A DNA stretch of 64,000 nucleotides from Latrodectus hesperus (GCA_037975125.1 CM075857.1:72807345-72871344); one strand, 5' to 3'; positions 20,761-52,085 are shown, counted from the first letter of the stretch. Numbers and translations: made by a program. Notes: a model not told the origin generated them from the letters alone.

Positions 20761-23517
20761 TTTTAGTATTTATAACTATTGTATTGTTACATTACACATA
20801 AATATAATTATGTTCTGATATAAGTATCTAATTACTGTTAAAATATTAACTAAACTTTATATTTTACGGAAATATTGCTGAAAAATAAAGACTAAAAATT
20901 AGTGTAATAATAAAATGTTTGCTGTACCTTTTTAGTATGATTTTTAATTCTCACTGTTTGGTGAAGGAACAAGGTTTGCAATGTTTGGTAACTTCCATGA
21001 CAGAAAATATGATTGATTAACAATTCAAAATTACTGAAATTTTCCACACTGGAATTTTCTTTAACTACATTGTAGCTGTCAAATAGCAATGCATACGCTA
21101 ATAGCTTATCAAAATAAATATTCTTAAACTTGAAAACGAAAATAATATAGACTATGTACATTCAATATTCTTAAAATATTTATTTAAATTTTACTATTAA
21201 ATATTAATTTAATCTGTTATTTTAGTCAATCTGTTAGCTGGGAAGAATCTCTTATAAGTAAGCAATTTTTGTAAGATGATTTTGTTAATTCAAAGTATAT
21301 ATTTTTTAGCATTTAAAAAGAACTGCTAATAAATAGAATGGATTTATTTAAGTGTTAAACAGAAGTTTTATTTCATAAATTTGAATAATTGATATTAATC
21401 GATTCTAATTTATTTTTTATTAAATTAGTACTAATACAATTTTGATTTACAATGGAAGCAATATCCCAGGAAGTACTAAATCTCCTTATGCTTTGTAACT
21501 CATATTTTGTATTATTTTAAGGAACTGCAGTATTTATAAAAATGCTACTGTTATTTTTACTTACTAATCACAAATCAATGGTATTTACCAATTCGATTAT
21601 ATTACAGATATGTCAATAAAATACATTCTGAAAAATTATATTTACTTTTGACTTCTATTTTTAAGAAATCATAATTTAAATTTTAAAAAAACTTTAAATT
21701 ATTAAAAAAGATCCCGTATGAAAATCAATTTAATGCAAACTTTTTTCTTCTTTTTCAGTATTTTTAGTGTGCATATGATTTGTTTCATATGTTCATATTT
21801 ATGCTGAAATAATTTTCAAAGACATACGTAAGAAACATCATATAAGAAACTGAGTACAATATTTTTATAACTTAAATACATATTTTTTATGCAACTAAAC
21901 ACCATATGCTTTTATATCTGCATTGTTTAATACTATTTATAAATACAATTCCTTTGATTACCATGATTTTATCTCAAGGGAATAAAAATCAAGAATGTAG
22001 TGGGCAGTACAGTAATCTTAATTGAGTAAAATGTATATCCTGTATTGTGTCTTCCGATTGTTCCCGATTTGTGCCTATCAGATAAGTATTCTAGGGGTAA
22101 TAACTCGTAATTTATTCCTCAGACAGAGTAAATGGTACTTCACAAAATAAAGAACTGAGACTAGAGTCACTGCATTAATAAATCAGTTTTGAGAGATGAA
22201 AATGCTATGCCATTACACAATTCCTTTATTTTCTCTTTTTATGATATATTTATTTTGATCTAGTAGTCTCTATGTTCAGAAATACATATCAGGAAATAGT
22301 TTGAGTCATAAACGTCTCCAGACTTCTAGCATCATATTTAAAATATTTTTGCTACTCTAGGGTAGAATCAAACAGCAAGAAAGCCGTTAATGTGCATTTA
22401 TTTCTGAAAATGTTGGCTATTTTGTTCACTGAAAGTAGCCTTATACATATGCACATGTATATACAAACATGCATTCATATATATGTGTGTGTTCATATGA
22501 TGTATATGTTTATTTATCTTTGCGAGCATGTTTTTGTGACGCAGCTTGAATTTTCGTTACCAGAAATGAATCTTGAATTTTTAATCTAAATATTTTTGCA
22601 AGTAAACAAAAAGCAATCGTAAAAATTATACTATTTACATGGATTCGAGAGAACATATCTTTTTAAAATTGAAATTTTTTGTTAATGTTTATTGCAACGT
22701 AAACTTATGTATGAAATTCATATTCTATATTTATATTAAAGACTTTTAAAGCAAAAATTTATTTTTCGAAGTTGGTGAATTATTTTATAACATGATAGGC
22801 AACTATTATAATTTGGACATAAGAATAAACTTTATTGATTTTTGTTCAACTAGACTACTTAAGTAGACCAGATGTTTTATGCAGACTACATTCAATAAGA
22901 TCTTTCTTTTATGTTGTAGTATTCTAATCATGCTGACGCCTACGATAAAAGGGGAATTATTTTCTTTCCTGATGTGAGAAGAGTGATTTAGATTGCATTG
23001 CTTATTATGAACATCTAACAGTATTATGTTTTAAATTTTTTTGCAATACAGTTTCTGAATCATTAATTTTCGATACACGTTGGAGTAATTCAGTTTTTAA
23101 ATAGCTTCGGTCATCTTTTACTTTTCACGTTACCAATTGAGCAAAATAAATATTTCATAAAACAGTTCCAAATAGTAGAATGACAAAGTTCTTGATTACA
23201 TATATGTAATAAGACTTCATGTTTTTTCTATTCTATAGTTTTAAATTTTGTCTTTTGTAAACAACTGGTTTTAAGAAATTTCATGCAAGAATATTCAATG
23301 TTTTCTTCAGATTATTTTTTGAAATATATTTCCAACAAATCTGTAATTTCGTTGGCCTGATTCTACTATTCAATTACATTCAATTACTGATTTACTATTC
23401 AATTACATATATCTGGCGTAAAATCCTGGTACAGATTATGACCTTTGATAGTAAAAATTAAAATTTTTAAAGTAATCAATAATTTCTAATATTTTCTTCA
23501 TTATTTTTATTTTCATT

Positions 23518-23532
23518 TTATTCAGTGCTCCA
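23518..23532. repeat. Non-LTR target-site duplication, left copy
   Basis: TTATTCAGTGCTCCA, repeated exactly at 24535-24549. Confidence 0.92.
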
Positions 23533-24316
23533 CACGGCTTCAGTGTTTGAGGCAGAAGAAACCGCAACCCTACTAACTATTAAGCACGCGATATCCCACG
23601 ATTACCAGAAATGCCACATCCACAAAGACTCTAGGTCAGTACTCTTGGCATTGGCTGGAAGGCAAGACTCAAGTGATACAATACAAGAGATTGTCGAGAT
23701 CTGCAAAGGACGAGACAGACTTATCGCCTTGCATTGGGTCAAGGCTCATATTGGTATCATCCAAAATGAAGCAGCAGACGTTGCAGTGAAGCAGGCCACC
23801 CAATTAAACAACATTGACATCACTGTCAAACTCAGCAAACAGCAGTTCCGGACACTTACCATCGAGCAGGAGACTTCTATGTGGCAGCACAAATGGGAGA
23901 CCTCCAACAAATCCAAGAAACTCTTTGAAATCTTCTCGAAAGTTTCACGGAAAGGACTATAAGGGGACTTCTTCCTAAACCATCTTCGTACCGGGCACGG
24001 AGTCTTCGGCATCTATCGCAGCAGATTCCACGGGCAATAAGATGTCTGTCCACATAACGGTGATGTACAAAATCCGGAACACTTTCTCCTCCACTGTAGC
24101 CGCTACTCCAAAATTCGGGAAAAGACCTTTCCCAAGAACTTCCACCAACTACACTTCAAGCAGCTACACTGCAAAGTGCCAAGTAAATCCTGCAGGCTGA
24201 ACTCCTCTTTCAGTTCCCTGACTAACCTCCACCTCCTCCTTCCTTGTACATATGTAAATATCCTCTGTAAACTTGCCTGCATCTGTATATATATGTATTG
24301 TGCTGTATTTTTCTAA
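23533..24316 (+). pseudogene. RNase H and C-terminal domain of a non-LTR retrotransposon polyprotein
   Basis: One reading frame runs from the truncation point to TAA at 24314-24316, interrupted by TAA at 23960-23962 and TAA at 24038-24040. It encodes the RNase H domain: FEAEETATL contains the catalytic Glu, HKDSRSVLLAL the second Asp, and HWVKAHIGIIQNEAAD the conserved His and last Asp. The first strand with its catalytic Asp is missing because the insertion is 5'-truncated. After the first stop come FFLNHLRTGHGVFGIY and then CPHNGDVQNPEHFLLHC. The latter is the C-terminal Cys/His motif of this group, with one expected Cys apparently replaced by His. RNase H removes the RNA strand of the RNA:DNA hybrid during transposition. 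The apparent GTG start at 23525 is not a start: its first codons come from the target-site duplication. Dead on arrival because of truncation; the stops came later or were in the parent. Confidence 0.88.
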
Positions 24317-24505
24317 ATTATGGCCATCCGGCCCTCTTCCAGCCACAGTGAGTTCCAACAGAACCTCTTTTGTCCCTTCGGTTTGGACAGTCCAACATTT
24401 AAGGAGCTCTACTCACACGCCCTGGCCAAGTGCTGAGCCTGGATTCCCTCCAGGATTACTGTCCGCCGACGTTCTCCACCGTATACCTTCGGGTGGGATG
24501 GTGCT

Positions 24506-24528
24506 CTTTGGTAAGGTTATTACCAAAG
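24506..24528 (+). other. 3'-terminal stem-loop of the non-LTR element
   Basis: CTTTGGTAA (24506-24514), loop GGTTA, then the exact reverse complement TTACCAAAG (24520-24528), only six bases before the target-site duplication. In several LINE families a hairpin at this position is the structure the reverse transcriptase recognises; that role here is inference. Confidence 0.75.
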
Positions 24529-24534
24529 TTATAA

Positions 24535-24549
24535 TTATTCAGTGCTCCA
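24535..24549. repeat. Non-LTR target-site duplication, right copy
   Basis: TTATTCAGTGCTCCA, identical to 23518-23532. Confidence 0.92.
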
Positions 24550-25197
24550 AGTTATCAACTCTAAATTGCAATGTAAGGTAATGTAACAAAAAACTATGGA
24601 AAAGGTAAAACAGTTCGGAAATACAAGACTGCATTCATTGTGGCACAATTAAATTAGTTTCATTTATTAAAGTTAATAAATTAAATCTTGAACAGTTGAA
24701 ATTCTCTAGCCCTTATAATTTTAATGTCTGAATTAAATCTTACTTATAATAATAAAATAATTAGATATTCTGCGAAATACAGTTAAATAGTATATTTAAA
24801 CCATATATTTTTAATAATGAATATGACTTCAAAAGAAAAAAATGTTGAAATAAATATATATTATCTCTTTACTAATATTTCTTAGAAATATGTTCAAAAG
24901 CAATATTTAAAATATTGGAATGAGCATATTAAAAGAGTTATTTGCATGGAAACACAGATCCCGTCCGACCAAAGAACTTTCATGACTTAAAAAAGTAAAG
25001 TTTGTTCTCTTATTATTATTAATAATCTTAATTATTTTTTCTGAATCCCATTGAAATGTTGATTTATTTATTTAAATTCAATATTTTAAATATTTTCAAT
25101 TCTATAAAGGTATATATGTATTCTCTATAATAGCCATCATGCCCACTTCTTCGCTTTCGCTATCATCATACGTATTTTTGTTCGGTCATCCTCACTC

Positions 25198-25198
<1 letters not shown>
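24550..25198. other. AT-rich spacer
   Basis: About 650 bp of AT-rich sequence with no recognisable gene or repeat. Confidence 0.6.
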
Positions 25199-25280
<82 letters not shown>

Positions 25281-25296
25281 GTGTGTGTGTGTGTGT
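25199..25296. repeat. (AC)n running into (TG)n, self-complementary microsatellite
   Basis: About 39 AC units (25199-25276) are followed directly by ATGTG and about nine TG units, ending near 25296. Since TG repeats are the complement of CA repeats, the right part can fold back on the left to give a hairpin of up to about 18 bp. Frames of Thr-His or Cys-Val repeats across it are not genes. Confidence 0.93.
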
Positions 25297-32310
<7,014 letters not shown>

Positions 32311-32317
32311 TAATTTT

Positions 32318-33198
<881 letters not shown>

Positions 33199-33210
33199 AT
33201 ATATATATTT

Positions 33211-36200
33211 ATATTATTATAATTAAAATAATTTTTTTAAAAATTTATTAAAAATTTATTTTATATTAATAAATAACCATTAACCTTTATCTTAAACTAA
33301 GAGACATAAATTTTACACAATAAAAATTTCTTTTTAATTGAATAACAATTCGTAAATAAAAAATAAACAAGTTTATTTTATCCAATAAAGGTAGAAATAT
33401 ATATTTCATGTATATTTTCTTTGGATTGTTTAATTACATAGATATAATACAATAGCTGTAACTATCGATTTAGTTTGAACAGCTATATAAAATAAGAAAC
33501 TAACATTTTCTTTTACACTCAATCTATGATTAAATTCCATGAAAACATGTAATATAAAAAGATACTTCATCATAACAGAATAAATTGAAAACAAAGAATG
33601 GAAATGGTATTAAGAAAAAAAGTCATTCCAAGAAAACAATAAATCATTTTCCTATGATTCGACTAAATAAATAAAATAACTCAAATGCATTGTAATTAAA
33701 TCTAAAATGATGTACCTTTTACTTGCTGTATTTTCTCAATTATAACAAGCAGCACTGCAAGCTATAACATAATTAAGATTCAATCTAAGAGATTATCGTT
33801 AAAATTTGACACACATGGAAAAACAGGAAAAGCAATTACTGGAGCATTATTCTACATTTAAGTTGTAATAAGGAACAAATGAGGAGATTTATCATTCTGA
33901 AAAGCACTACGTAAAACCAATCTTAAAAAGATTTATTTTCATGTTATTTATTTTGTTGCTTGCGTGCCTATTGAAGAATCATATAATAAAGCAATTTGCA
34001 TTTTGTTACCTGTTATAGAATATGGTATACTTTCAGATAATTTCTTCTAAAGATTAATAAAAAGGAGGGATTTTTATTTGGTAAGTAAATTCTTCTAAAT
34101 AATTTAAATATTTAATGTTTGATGATCACGCAAAATATCCATTACGGATTTGGCTGCTTAATAATGATTAATTAAACCTAAATTAAATATTGTCAGAAAA
34201 ATAGTATAATTTTTGTGAAATTTATTTCATTTTTTTCTAAACAGAGACTGCGTATAATATTGAGATTTATCTGTTCTTAATAATGCATATTTATTATAAT
34301 TATATTCCAATAGACCTGTAAAAAATGCTAACAAAAAATTATCTGATCATAAAATCTTTCTGCTTCAAATGAGCAAAGAATATTATTTTTATTTTATTTA
34401 TCCCAAGGAAAGCTATTAATACAAAATTTATTTTTTTTCTATTTACATATTTGTTTGCTGATAAATGATAATCTCAAATTTCTTCATTGTTCTATTTCTT
34501 CTTTTATATTATAATCAAACTCAATAAATGAGCTTCGTATTCATTTTACAATCATTATGAGTATCAAATTTATAAATTCTAACTTATGACAGCTTGTAAA
34601 ACATGCTTAAAAGTAGTTAATATAAAATAGTGATATTTTTTATAAGTAGAAAACACTATCGTTCAAATAAATTTGTTGTTTTTCGAAATATTTTTTAAAA
34701 ATTATTTACATAGCTTCAAATTTATTTAAGTAATTGTACAGCCTTTATTTTTAAAGTATGAGAAAGTTTTAAAAATCAGTTTTTCTAATAAAATTAGCAG
34801 ATTTTCCGAAGCTTAGATCAAAAAGGTATTACTTATTATAGCAATTTCAATAATACGCTTTTCTTGAAGGTTCATATAAAGCAAATAAGGTGACTCTTTT
34901 GATTACCCATCTCCAGAGAACGAAGGGTATTTTTGAAAATGCAGTGTAACTCGGCCAGATATTATTGTATTTATAAAGAAAAAATAATGTTTTAATCATT
35001 GAAAGTTATCTTTCTATGATTACACTATTCATTTTAGACATCTTAAAACATATTTTAAGCAAATATTATGTAGTTAGATACATCATCCCTATTGAGTGCA
35101 TTGTAATTATTTATTTAAGTTTCTCATTCGCTATGCAATTTTCTAAAAAAATAAATTTTTTATATTGCACGCGTCTATTGCAAGAATAAAAACTGCTAGA
35201 ATGTTTTCTTAAACCACCTTTGGATGGAAGTGGTTCATGATACAGACCCCAATCTGAACGAAGCATTTATCGGCTTCTCAAGACATACATAATACTGAAT
35301 GTTTATTTTATTTTGTGAAGATCTGTCAAATAAATCGATGTCAAAAAAAGTAATATTAAAATTGCTTATTAATTAATTCTCAAAACATTTAAGCAATTTA
35401 TTTTTTCAAATAGATTTCGATTTCGAAATAAATGGAGGAAATATATTTTAACATATGAAGTATATATTTAAATATTAGAATGTGTGCATACACATTATAT
35501 ATATTAACTTAAATTACAATATTAGAACAAGTATTTGAATTTATTTTTCATTTTATGGAATACTTCATTAAAAAGTTAAATATGCTCCCAACATAAATAT
35601 TTTTAGTTCAATATTGAACTTGTTCAAATGCAATAAAAATTTCCTTATTAAATTTCCAGCTTCCATTAATATCCAAAATGTGTTATTCATAGAATATTTA
35701 AAAAAATATAATTTTCATTACACATTTAAGCCGAAAACAAAACATGTATGTTTAATTTAATTTAATGAAAAACAAATTAAAATGGGATTAGATGTTAACA
35801 ACAATAGTTAATTTAGGTAACATAAAAATTTTTCTTTTAATCAATACAGGGTAAAAGTAAAAATGAGTAAAGAAACTTTACAATGCAAAGAATATATATT
35901 TTCTTTTAGTGTCTTTTATTTTGTAATATCAAAATTTTGTATTATTTAAGTTTTATAAGAAACAAATCTCTAAAATTCAAAAAAATAAATATTCACAATT
36001 ATGTAATTAGAAAATAAGTTTTTTTTTTTCATTTTCTTAAGTTAAATTTTTTAAAGTACATATTAATAAATTTACTATACATAGCCTGCATTAACAATCC
36101 ATTTTACATATGATATCGATTTCAATTTTACTTTTATTCACATATACTGATTATATTGTACTTTCAAGTGATACATAGTACAAAAAAAGAATTCATTTTT

Positions 36201-36949
36201 ATTTCCAAATATCATTTTCATGTCAAACCTCACCATAACCATTTTCTCTGCAGCTGTGGATTTAATTTAATTGTAAATTTATCTCTCTCTAGCTTCTTTA
36301 TGTATCCGCATAAAATAAATCAAAATTTTACGTGGCATAAAATAAATTTTGTGTAGTATTTTATTTAAAAATAAATCCCCTGAAGATACCAAACATAATT
36401 ATTTAAGATTCTTTGTGTTCTACTAGATCAATGATAGCTTCGAAATGAAAAAATATGTTACATGGTTTAAGAATGAATATCCAAGTAAAGAAAGAATTTG
36501 ATATATATATAGATATTTTCCTGATACCTTGAAAAAATAATTCGGAGAACTTTTCTTTTCAGCATTTATTTGTTTCTTAAACTAAGAATTTCTATTTATA
36601 CGTATTAGCCAAAGAAAGAAAAAAATGTAAATAAAAGTTGATAAAATTCCAATATGAATAATAAATTTTATTCATTGCCACCAAGACAACTTTATATTAT
36701 GATAAGTACATACATTTTTACTTAGAAAAGCAATTTAATTTATGTATATATTTCACACAAGTATAAATATTGTATAATCAATGCATTTTAGGCTGTATTA
36801 AGAAGAAAATTATTTAAATTTTGTATTTATTAATCAATTTGAAGAAATATATTTTAGTTTTAAAATTTATTAATGCATTTCCTTACTAGTGTTAAAGATG
36901 CAGGAGTACAATCTCTCCCTATTAAAAATATTGCAAAATTAGATAACTC
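33211..36949. other. AT-rich gene-free stretch
   Basis: About 3.7 kb with no recognisable gene or transposon. Slightly GC-richer spots (34870-34960, 35160-35290) contain no ORF or motif I can name. Confidence 0.6.
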
Positions 36950-38310
<1,361 letters not shown>

Positions 38311-40744
38311 TTTTTGTGTGCCTATACAGTTGGCTTAATTTAAAGCTAAGTTTAAAAAGGATTATACGTCCTTATTTTTTGTTGAATGTAGTCTTTAACC
38401 ACATTGGGAAACAAAATTAATGACACATTTATGCAGGTAATTTTAGCAACACTCCTTCACTATGTAAAAAAAGGCTAAGATTAATGACTCTTCTTAAGGC
38501 TCATAATTATAATTGAGTTCTTATGGATACATTTAACATGATTCATTTTGTGGTATATAAATACGTATCTCGAGTAAAAACTTGTATACTTATTTGCATT
38601 ATTTATGTTCACTTAGAAGCGTAAATACTTTTGGCTGGATTTAATGCCATTTTATTATTAGAAATAATATGGATGGCGACTTTTTTCATGAAAGTATAAT
38701 TTTTGATTATGCCGATATAATTTTTATTAATAACAAATAAATTCAAAAAACACATAAGGATTTATAATCCACGATTTTCTAGAATTTAAAAATAAAATTA
38801 AAATAAAATAACTTAAAGAATGCATTTTAAGGAAAAATTAATGCAAAGTGGATTATTTTTGAAATATTTTTCATGGATGCTAGTGAACAACTATTATATA
38901 TACTTAATACATACAGAAATAGGATATAGGAAATGTACTTAAAATTTTTTCGTTAGTAAAACCTAGTTAAAAATCTGAATTAAAAATATTTATGTTTATA
39001 ATATTTATTTTAAAAATATATATGCAAAAAGTAATAATTACATTTTGATAAATCACCGTTATTTACTGCATTTAGAAATTTTAAATGCAAAAAAATATTT
39101 ATTTTTAATATTATTTGATAGCTGAGCAATTGAAATTACGTTATTTAATTACATTTCTCGATATTATTTTAATTCAAATTTGTAAAGCATAGTACAAATT
39201 AAATGCTTAATACGATCATAGAAACATAAATGTAAATTTAAATTGTTTTTTGATATTTATTTCTCAAGATGTTAATTTTCTATTGAATTTTTGTGCATTA
39301 TTTGAAACAGTATTTTAGTAATTAAATTTATCCCTACACTAAAATATTAGTAAAATATGTTTTTTTTATATAGTGTTAAATTTAATTATTCTGATTATTT
39401 GAGTTGGAAATTCGCGCAATTTGATATTTAACGTAATAAATTATTTAACAATCTTAATATATTTGCAAGACTTTCGAAATTTTATTCAGTTACTAAGAAA
39501 AGTTTTTTTATATATGTCATCAGTTTGTTTCCTATATTATTGTAAGAGTTTTAAGCTTCATTTAAAATTTGATTAGAAAATTTCATCTAGAAATGATTTG
39601 GCATGCAATTTTAGTTGTTGAACATAAATGTTACTTAAAAAAGAAAATTAAATGAATTTATTACATTGAATTTTTTAAATTGACTTCAATACATATTGAA
39701 AAAAGTCTATTATACAAATTAATTTAAAAATTCTAAAAGAAAAGTTTTAAAAATTTATTTCAGTAAATTAAAAATAAACATTTTTTTATTTTTTTTACTT
39801 TTTAATAACATTTACAATACCAAACAAGTAACATTTTCAAACTATTTTACAATGTTTCCTCTAGAGTATTAAATGTATAAAATCATTTGCATTATACTTG
39901 ATAAAGTAGATATTATAGTTTACATGGAATGTTAAGTTACAATAAAAACATATAATAAAATTTTCATAATATTACTTTTTCAAGCAGAAATTATTTACAG
40001 AAATTTGTGACTAAATGCTGTACACAACTTGTCGATATACATTCAATTTCTCATTAAATTATGAATAATTTTTAAATAGAATCTGCAACCAGTTTGAAAC
40101 AATTTATGCAAAATATAATTTAATTTTATTAAGCATATTATTTTGTTTTGAGTATAAAAAATTAAAAAAACATTTTTTAAGATTCATTAAATTTGCAGAA
40201 AAATATTTGATTTAGAGCTCATTTATAACCCACTGTAACTGAAAAATTTTAGTATTTTCTGGACCTATATTTGTGATATGAGAATTTATGTAAACTGAAT
40301 GCTTATTTTGAGAAAATTTAATTATTGACAAAATGTGCTCATATATCTTTATTTTTAGAAATATAAATATTTCACGTATAAGCAATAATATGCTTATATT
40401 TTAAATTTAAGTAAATAATTTTCACTATAAGTACCTTATATTCAAATATTATAATGATTGCATCAAAATATAAATTATTAAAACATACATTATATTAAAA
40501 TAAACTATCTCTTTATCAATGTTTAGCAAGACTACATACATAATTTAACTATTTTAACTTTTGAAGTTAACTACTGTAGGCATATAGAAGTTCTTGTTCT
40601 TACAGAATATTATTAATTCAAAACATTTTACTTACTAAATCTAAATACCTGAGGATTCCAAATAAATCAGATTTCAATTAAATAATTTAATTATAAAATT
40701 TAATAAATCAGACATATAAAGATTACTGTGAAATAAATTTAAAT
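38311..40744. other. AT-rich gene-free stretch
   Basis: About 2.4 kb, strongly A/T-rich, with no recognisable gene or transposon. Confidence 0.6.
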
Positions 40745-49688
<8,944 letters not shown>

Positions 49689-50156
49689 CTATTATTGTAT
49701 AAAATAAAGGAATTTTATTATTTTCAAATGTGAATGAAATATTATACTACGTTTATTTAAATTATATAAAGGATTAAAGTAAAATATTTATCGCATTTTA
49801 ATTTCGAAAATATCATCGATACATCGCATCATTGATACACCACTTTTTATTAATTCCATTAACTTGTCTTGAGTTGAGTTTAATGCAATACATGAGAAAG
49901 ATACTTATAAAATAATAAATGATATGCTATTATTGTATAAAATTAAGGAATTTTATTATTTTCAAATGTGAATGAAATATTATACTACGTTTATTTAAAG
50001 TATATAAAGAATTAAAGTAAAATATATATTGCAATTTAATTTCGAAAACAACCGTATCATTGATACACCACTTTTAATTACTTTCATTAACTTGTCTTGA
50101 GTTGAGTTTAATGCAATTCGTGAAAAAGATACTTATCATATAATAAATGATAAGCT
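49689..50156. repeat. Two-copy tandem duplication, period about 238 bp
   Basis: The unit at 49689-49926 (starting CTATTATTGTATAAAA and containing GATACACCACTTTT and CTTGTCTTGAGTTGAGTTTA) is repeated at 49927-50156 in the same order with scattered substitutions and small indels, at roughly 90% identity by eye. It codes for nothing and resembles no transposon I know. Confidence 0.88.
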
Positions 50157-51794
50157 ATCTTAATAGAAATAAAATTAATTCAATTTACATATAATTTTCT
50201 TTCGAAAAATCCCAATACGCGAACAAGAATCCATAATATTCGCTAAAACTTTATGGCTAAATTGAAATAAGATATATATACTTCGGCTACAATATTTGTG
50301 AAATTATCCAAATATTTCAAAGTAACAATATCAATAGAATTATACGCATTCAGCAATGCTAAGCTTATTCAAAGATATAAAATCAAAAAGGGCGTTGAGA
50401 AAAATAGTAATTAATTATATTTTGTGTGATGTTCTAGAAATAATAATCTCAATTCTTAGAAGAAAGAAAACTATCTAGAAATGTCTGTATAAAATAATTT
50501 GTTTGTAAAAAATAGGAACGTGGGATCTCATTCCTGTTTGTTAATAAGGATTATATACAACTCTTGAGAATTAAAGGATTAATTTTATTTTCATTTAATT
50601 GCCTTTATACTTTTTTTGCTAAGTAAAATGACTAAATTTGAAAAGATTTATGCCAACATTATTTTGTTTTGCTAAAGATTATCCTATATTTCCGTTTTGC
50701 TAAAGGTTATCCTATGTTTCTGTTTTGCTTACACTTAGAAAGCTATGAATGCCTAATTAAATCTGATTTTTTCCCCAATTTATTGTACATACAGAAATTA
50801 CAAATAAATACATATTCATAAAATGTAATTAGTATGTTTCATTTCTGTAATAAATTAAACTGATTTTCGCTTATCTTTTCATTCTTTTAATTGATTTTGA
50901 ATAAATTTTACATTTTAATTGTAATTAAAATACTTTATATGAATTTTAAAAATTGAAATGATTAACGTTAAATCATTATTCCAAAATGTTTTTGAACAAT
51001 TAAGTGAAGTTTCGAATTATTGAGGAATGACATGTATTCAATTTTAATGTTGACAATATTATTGATTTATTTATACAATGCTGAAGTTCTGCCTTGAGTA
51101 GAAAAATAGGTTGCCAAGAATAAAAAGAAGATCTTATCATTTTTAATTGAATTAGAGACTTTAAAATAATATTTTATTTTAAACGTAATATAAACTTGGA
51201 ATTTCAACTTTTGATTCGAATTTGGATTTTTTTATTTTAAAAATCATTTGGCGAAAGTATCCTTTAAAGATTTGATTTTGTGTTTTAGGAAGGCCCAAAC
51301 TCTTTAAATTGAATTTTAGACTTTAATATAATATGTTATTTTATAAAAAAATAGAGAGACTTGGAATTTTATTGATTCTATGTTGTATTTTTACTTTAAA
51401 AAATCTCTTAGAAAGATTATATTTATTAAAATGTTTCTCTTCTTTAGTTTGCTTACTGTGTCGCAGATGAATATTTTTAATGCAATGAATGATTTTATTT
51501 TTTTATAGGAACAGCAATGATGAATAATAAAATTTCATAATAGTTTAAAAAAATAAATAAAATCAAAACGCCAATTTCTTTGAAAGGAAAAAAAAACATT
51601 TTATTATGTAACATAATAAAAACATTTTATTACTTAAAACATGTCCTTGAAAACATGGGGAACCTATTTTTGTAAAAAACGTTACCATTTCTTTTGAAAT
51701 TCATTAATATTGAATGATAATTATTTCTTTAAATTCTAATAATCTTCCCATTTCAAATAACGTATTCTTTGAATAACATAATATGTGTTTTTAT
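50157..51794. other. AT-rich spacer before the piggyBac relic
   Basis: No gene recognised. It contains a 28-bp minisatellite (listed) and a diverged internal duplication, about 51145-51250 against 51303-51400, with shared blocks such as TTGAATT..AGACTTTAA and ACTTGGAATTT. Confidence 0.55.
50666..50729. repeat. Minisatellite, 28-bp unit, about 2.3 copies
   Basis: The unit GTTTTGCTAAAG(A/G)TTATCCTA(T)... begins at 50666, 50694 and 50722. Confidence 0.8.
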
Positions 51795-51798
51795 TTAA

Positions 51799-51813
51799 CC
51801 CTTTGACGCGCGC
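51799..51813 (+). repeat. piggyBac left terminal inverted repeat
   Basis: CCCTTTGACGCGCGC immediately after TTAA. The run of C, then TTTG, then a CG-rich core stands out sharply from the surrounding AT-rich DNA. Confidence 0.7.
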
Positions 51814-51925
51814 AATATTTTTTTTTAAATTTTAAACTAAAGAATTCTTAAAATTGAATGTTATGATCCCACTGACAAATAATATATGAATTTAATAAAA
51901 TCTATATCTACCCATTTATCTGTGG

Positions 51926-51963
51926 GTGGTGGTCGCAAGGCGCGACCAGTGCGCGTCTAGGAC
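51926..51963 (+). repeat. piggyBac subterminal inverted repeat and hairpin, left copy
   Basis: GGTGGTCGCAAGGCGCGACC can fold into a hairpin (TGGTCGC with GCGACCA, 51930-51948). The 36-bp block continuing to CTAGGAC aligns with the reverse complement of 53661-53696 at roughly 26 matching positions, counted by eye. Confidence 0.75.
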
Positions 51964-52085
51964 CTTGATACTCACTGAGTTAGCAGGGGAAAAAAACTTA
52001 CCTTGTTTCGTACGCGCTTTCAATAAATGATGATTATTGCAAACTTCTTAGATAGTTTGTATTTAAAATGCAGTATATTATTTTT

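Larger units (their letters stand above)
14920..23517. other. Long AT-rich gene-free stretch
   Basis: About 8.6 kb without a recognisable gene. Two GC-richer patches, about 15240-15560 and 17820-18300, have no ORF, transposase segment or tRNA box that I can identify. A TATAAAAG at 15280 stands alone. Small repeats and one long hairpin are listed separately. The 89-codon minus-strand frame at 20892-21161 and the 65-codon frame at 22392-22589 resemble no family I know. Confidence 0.55.
23533..24534 (+). mobile_element. 5'-truncated non-LTR retrotransposon (LINE)
   Basis: A 1,002-bp block, clearly GC-richer than its surroundings, is bounded on both sides by the perfect 15-bp direct repeat TTATTCAGTGCTCCA. 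Such variable-length duplications are made by target-primed reverse transcription. The left boundary falls inside the RNase H coding region, which is the usual result of incomplete reverse transcription. The right end carries a 9-bp stem-loop (24506-24528) followed by TTATAA and then the duplication, so the element ends in a short TAA-type end rather than poly(A). The region from about 24317 to 24534 is 3' untranslated sequence. RNase H plus a C-terminal Cys/His segment places it in the R1/I/Jockey-like group; the exact clade cannot be decided by eye. Confidence 0.9.

Noticed and set aside
23746..24012. Minus-strand 88-codon frame and other frames (24164-24358, 24273-24581) over the LINE
   Set aside because: Shadows of the + strand retrotransposon frame; only the + frame shows RNase H motifs.
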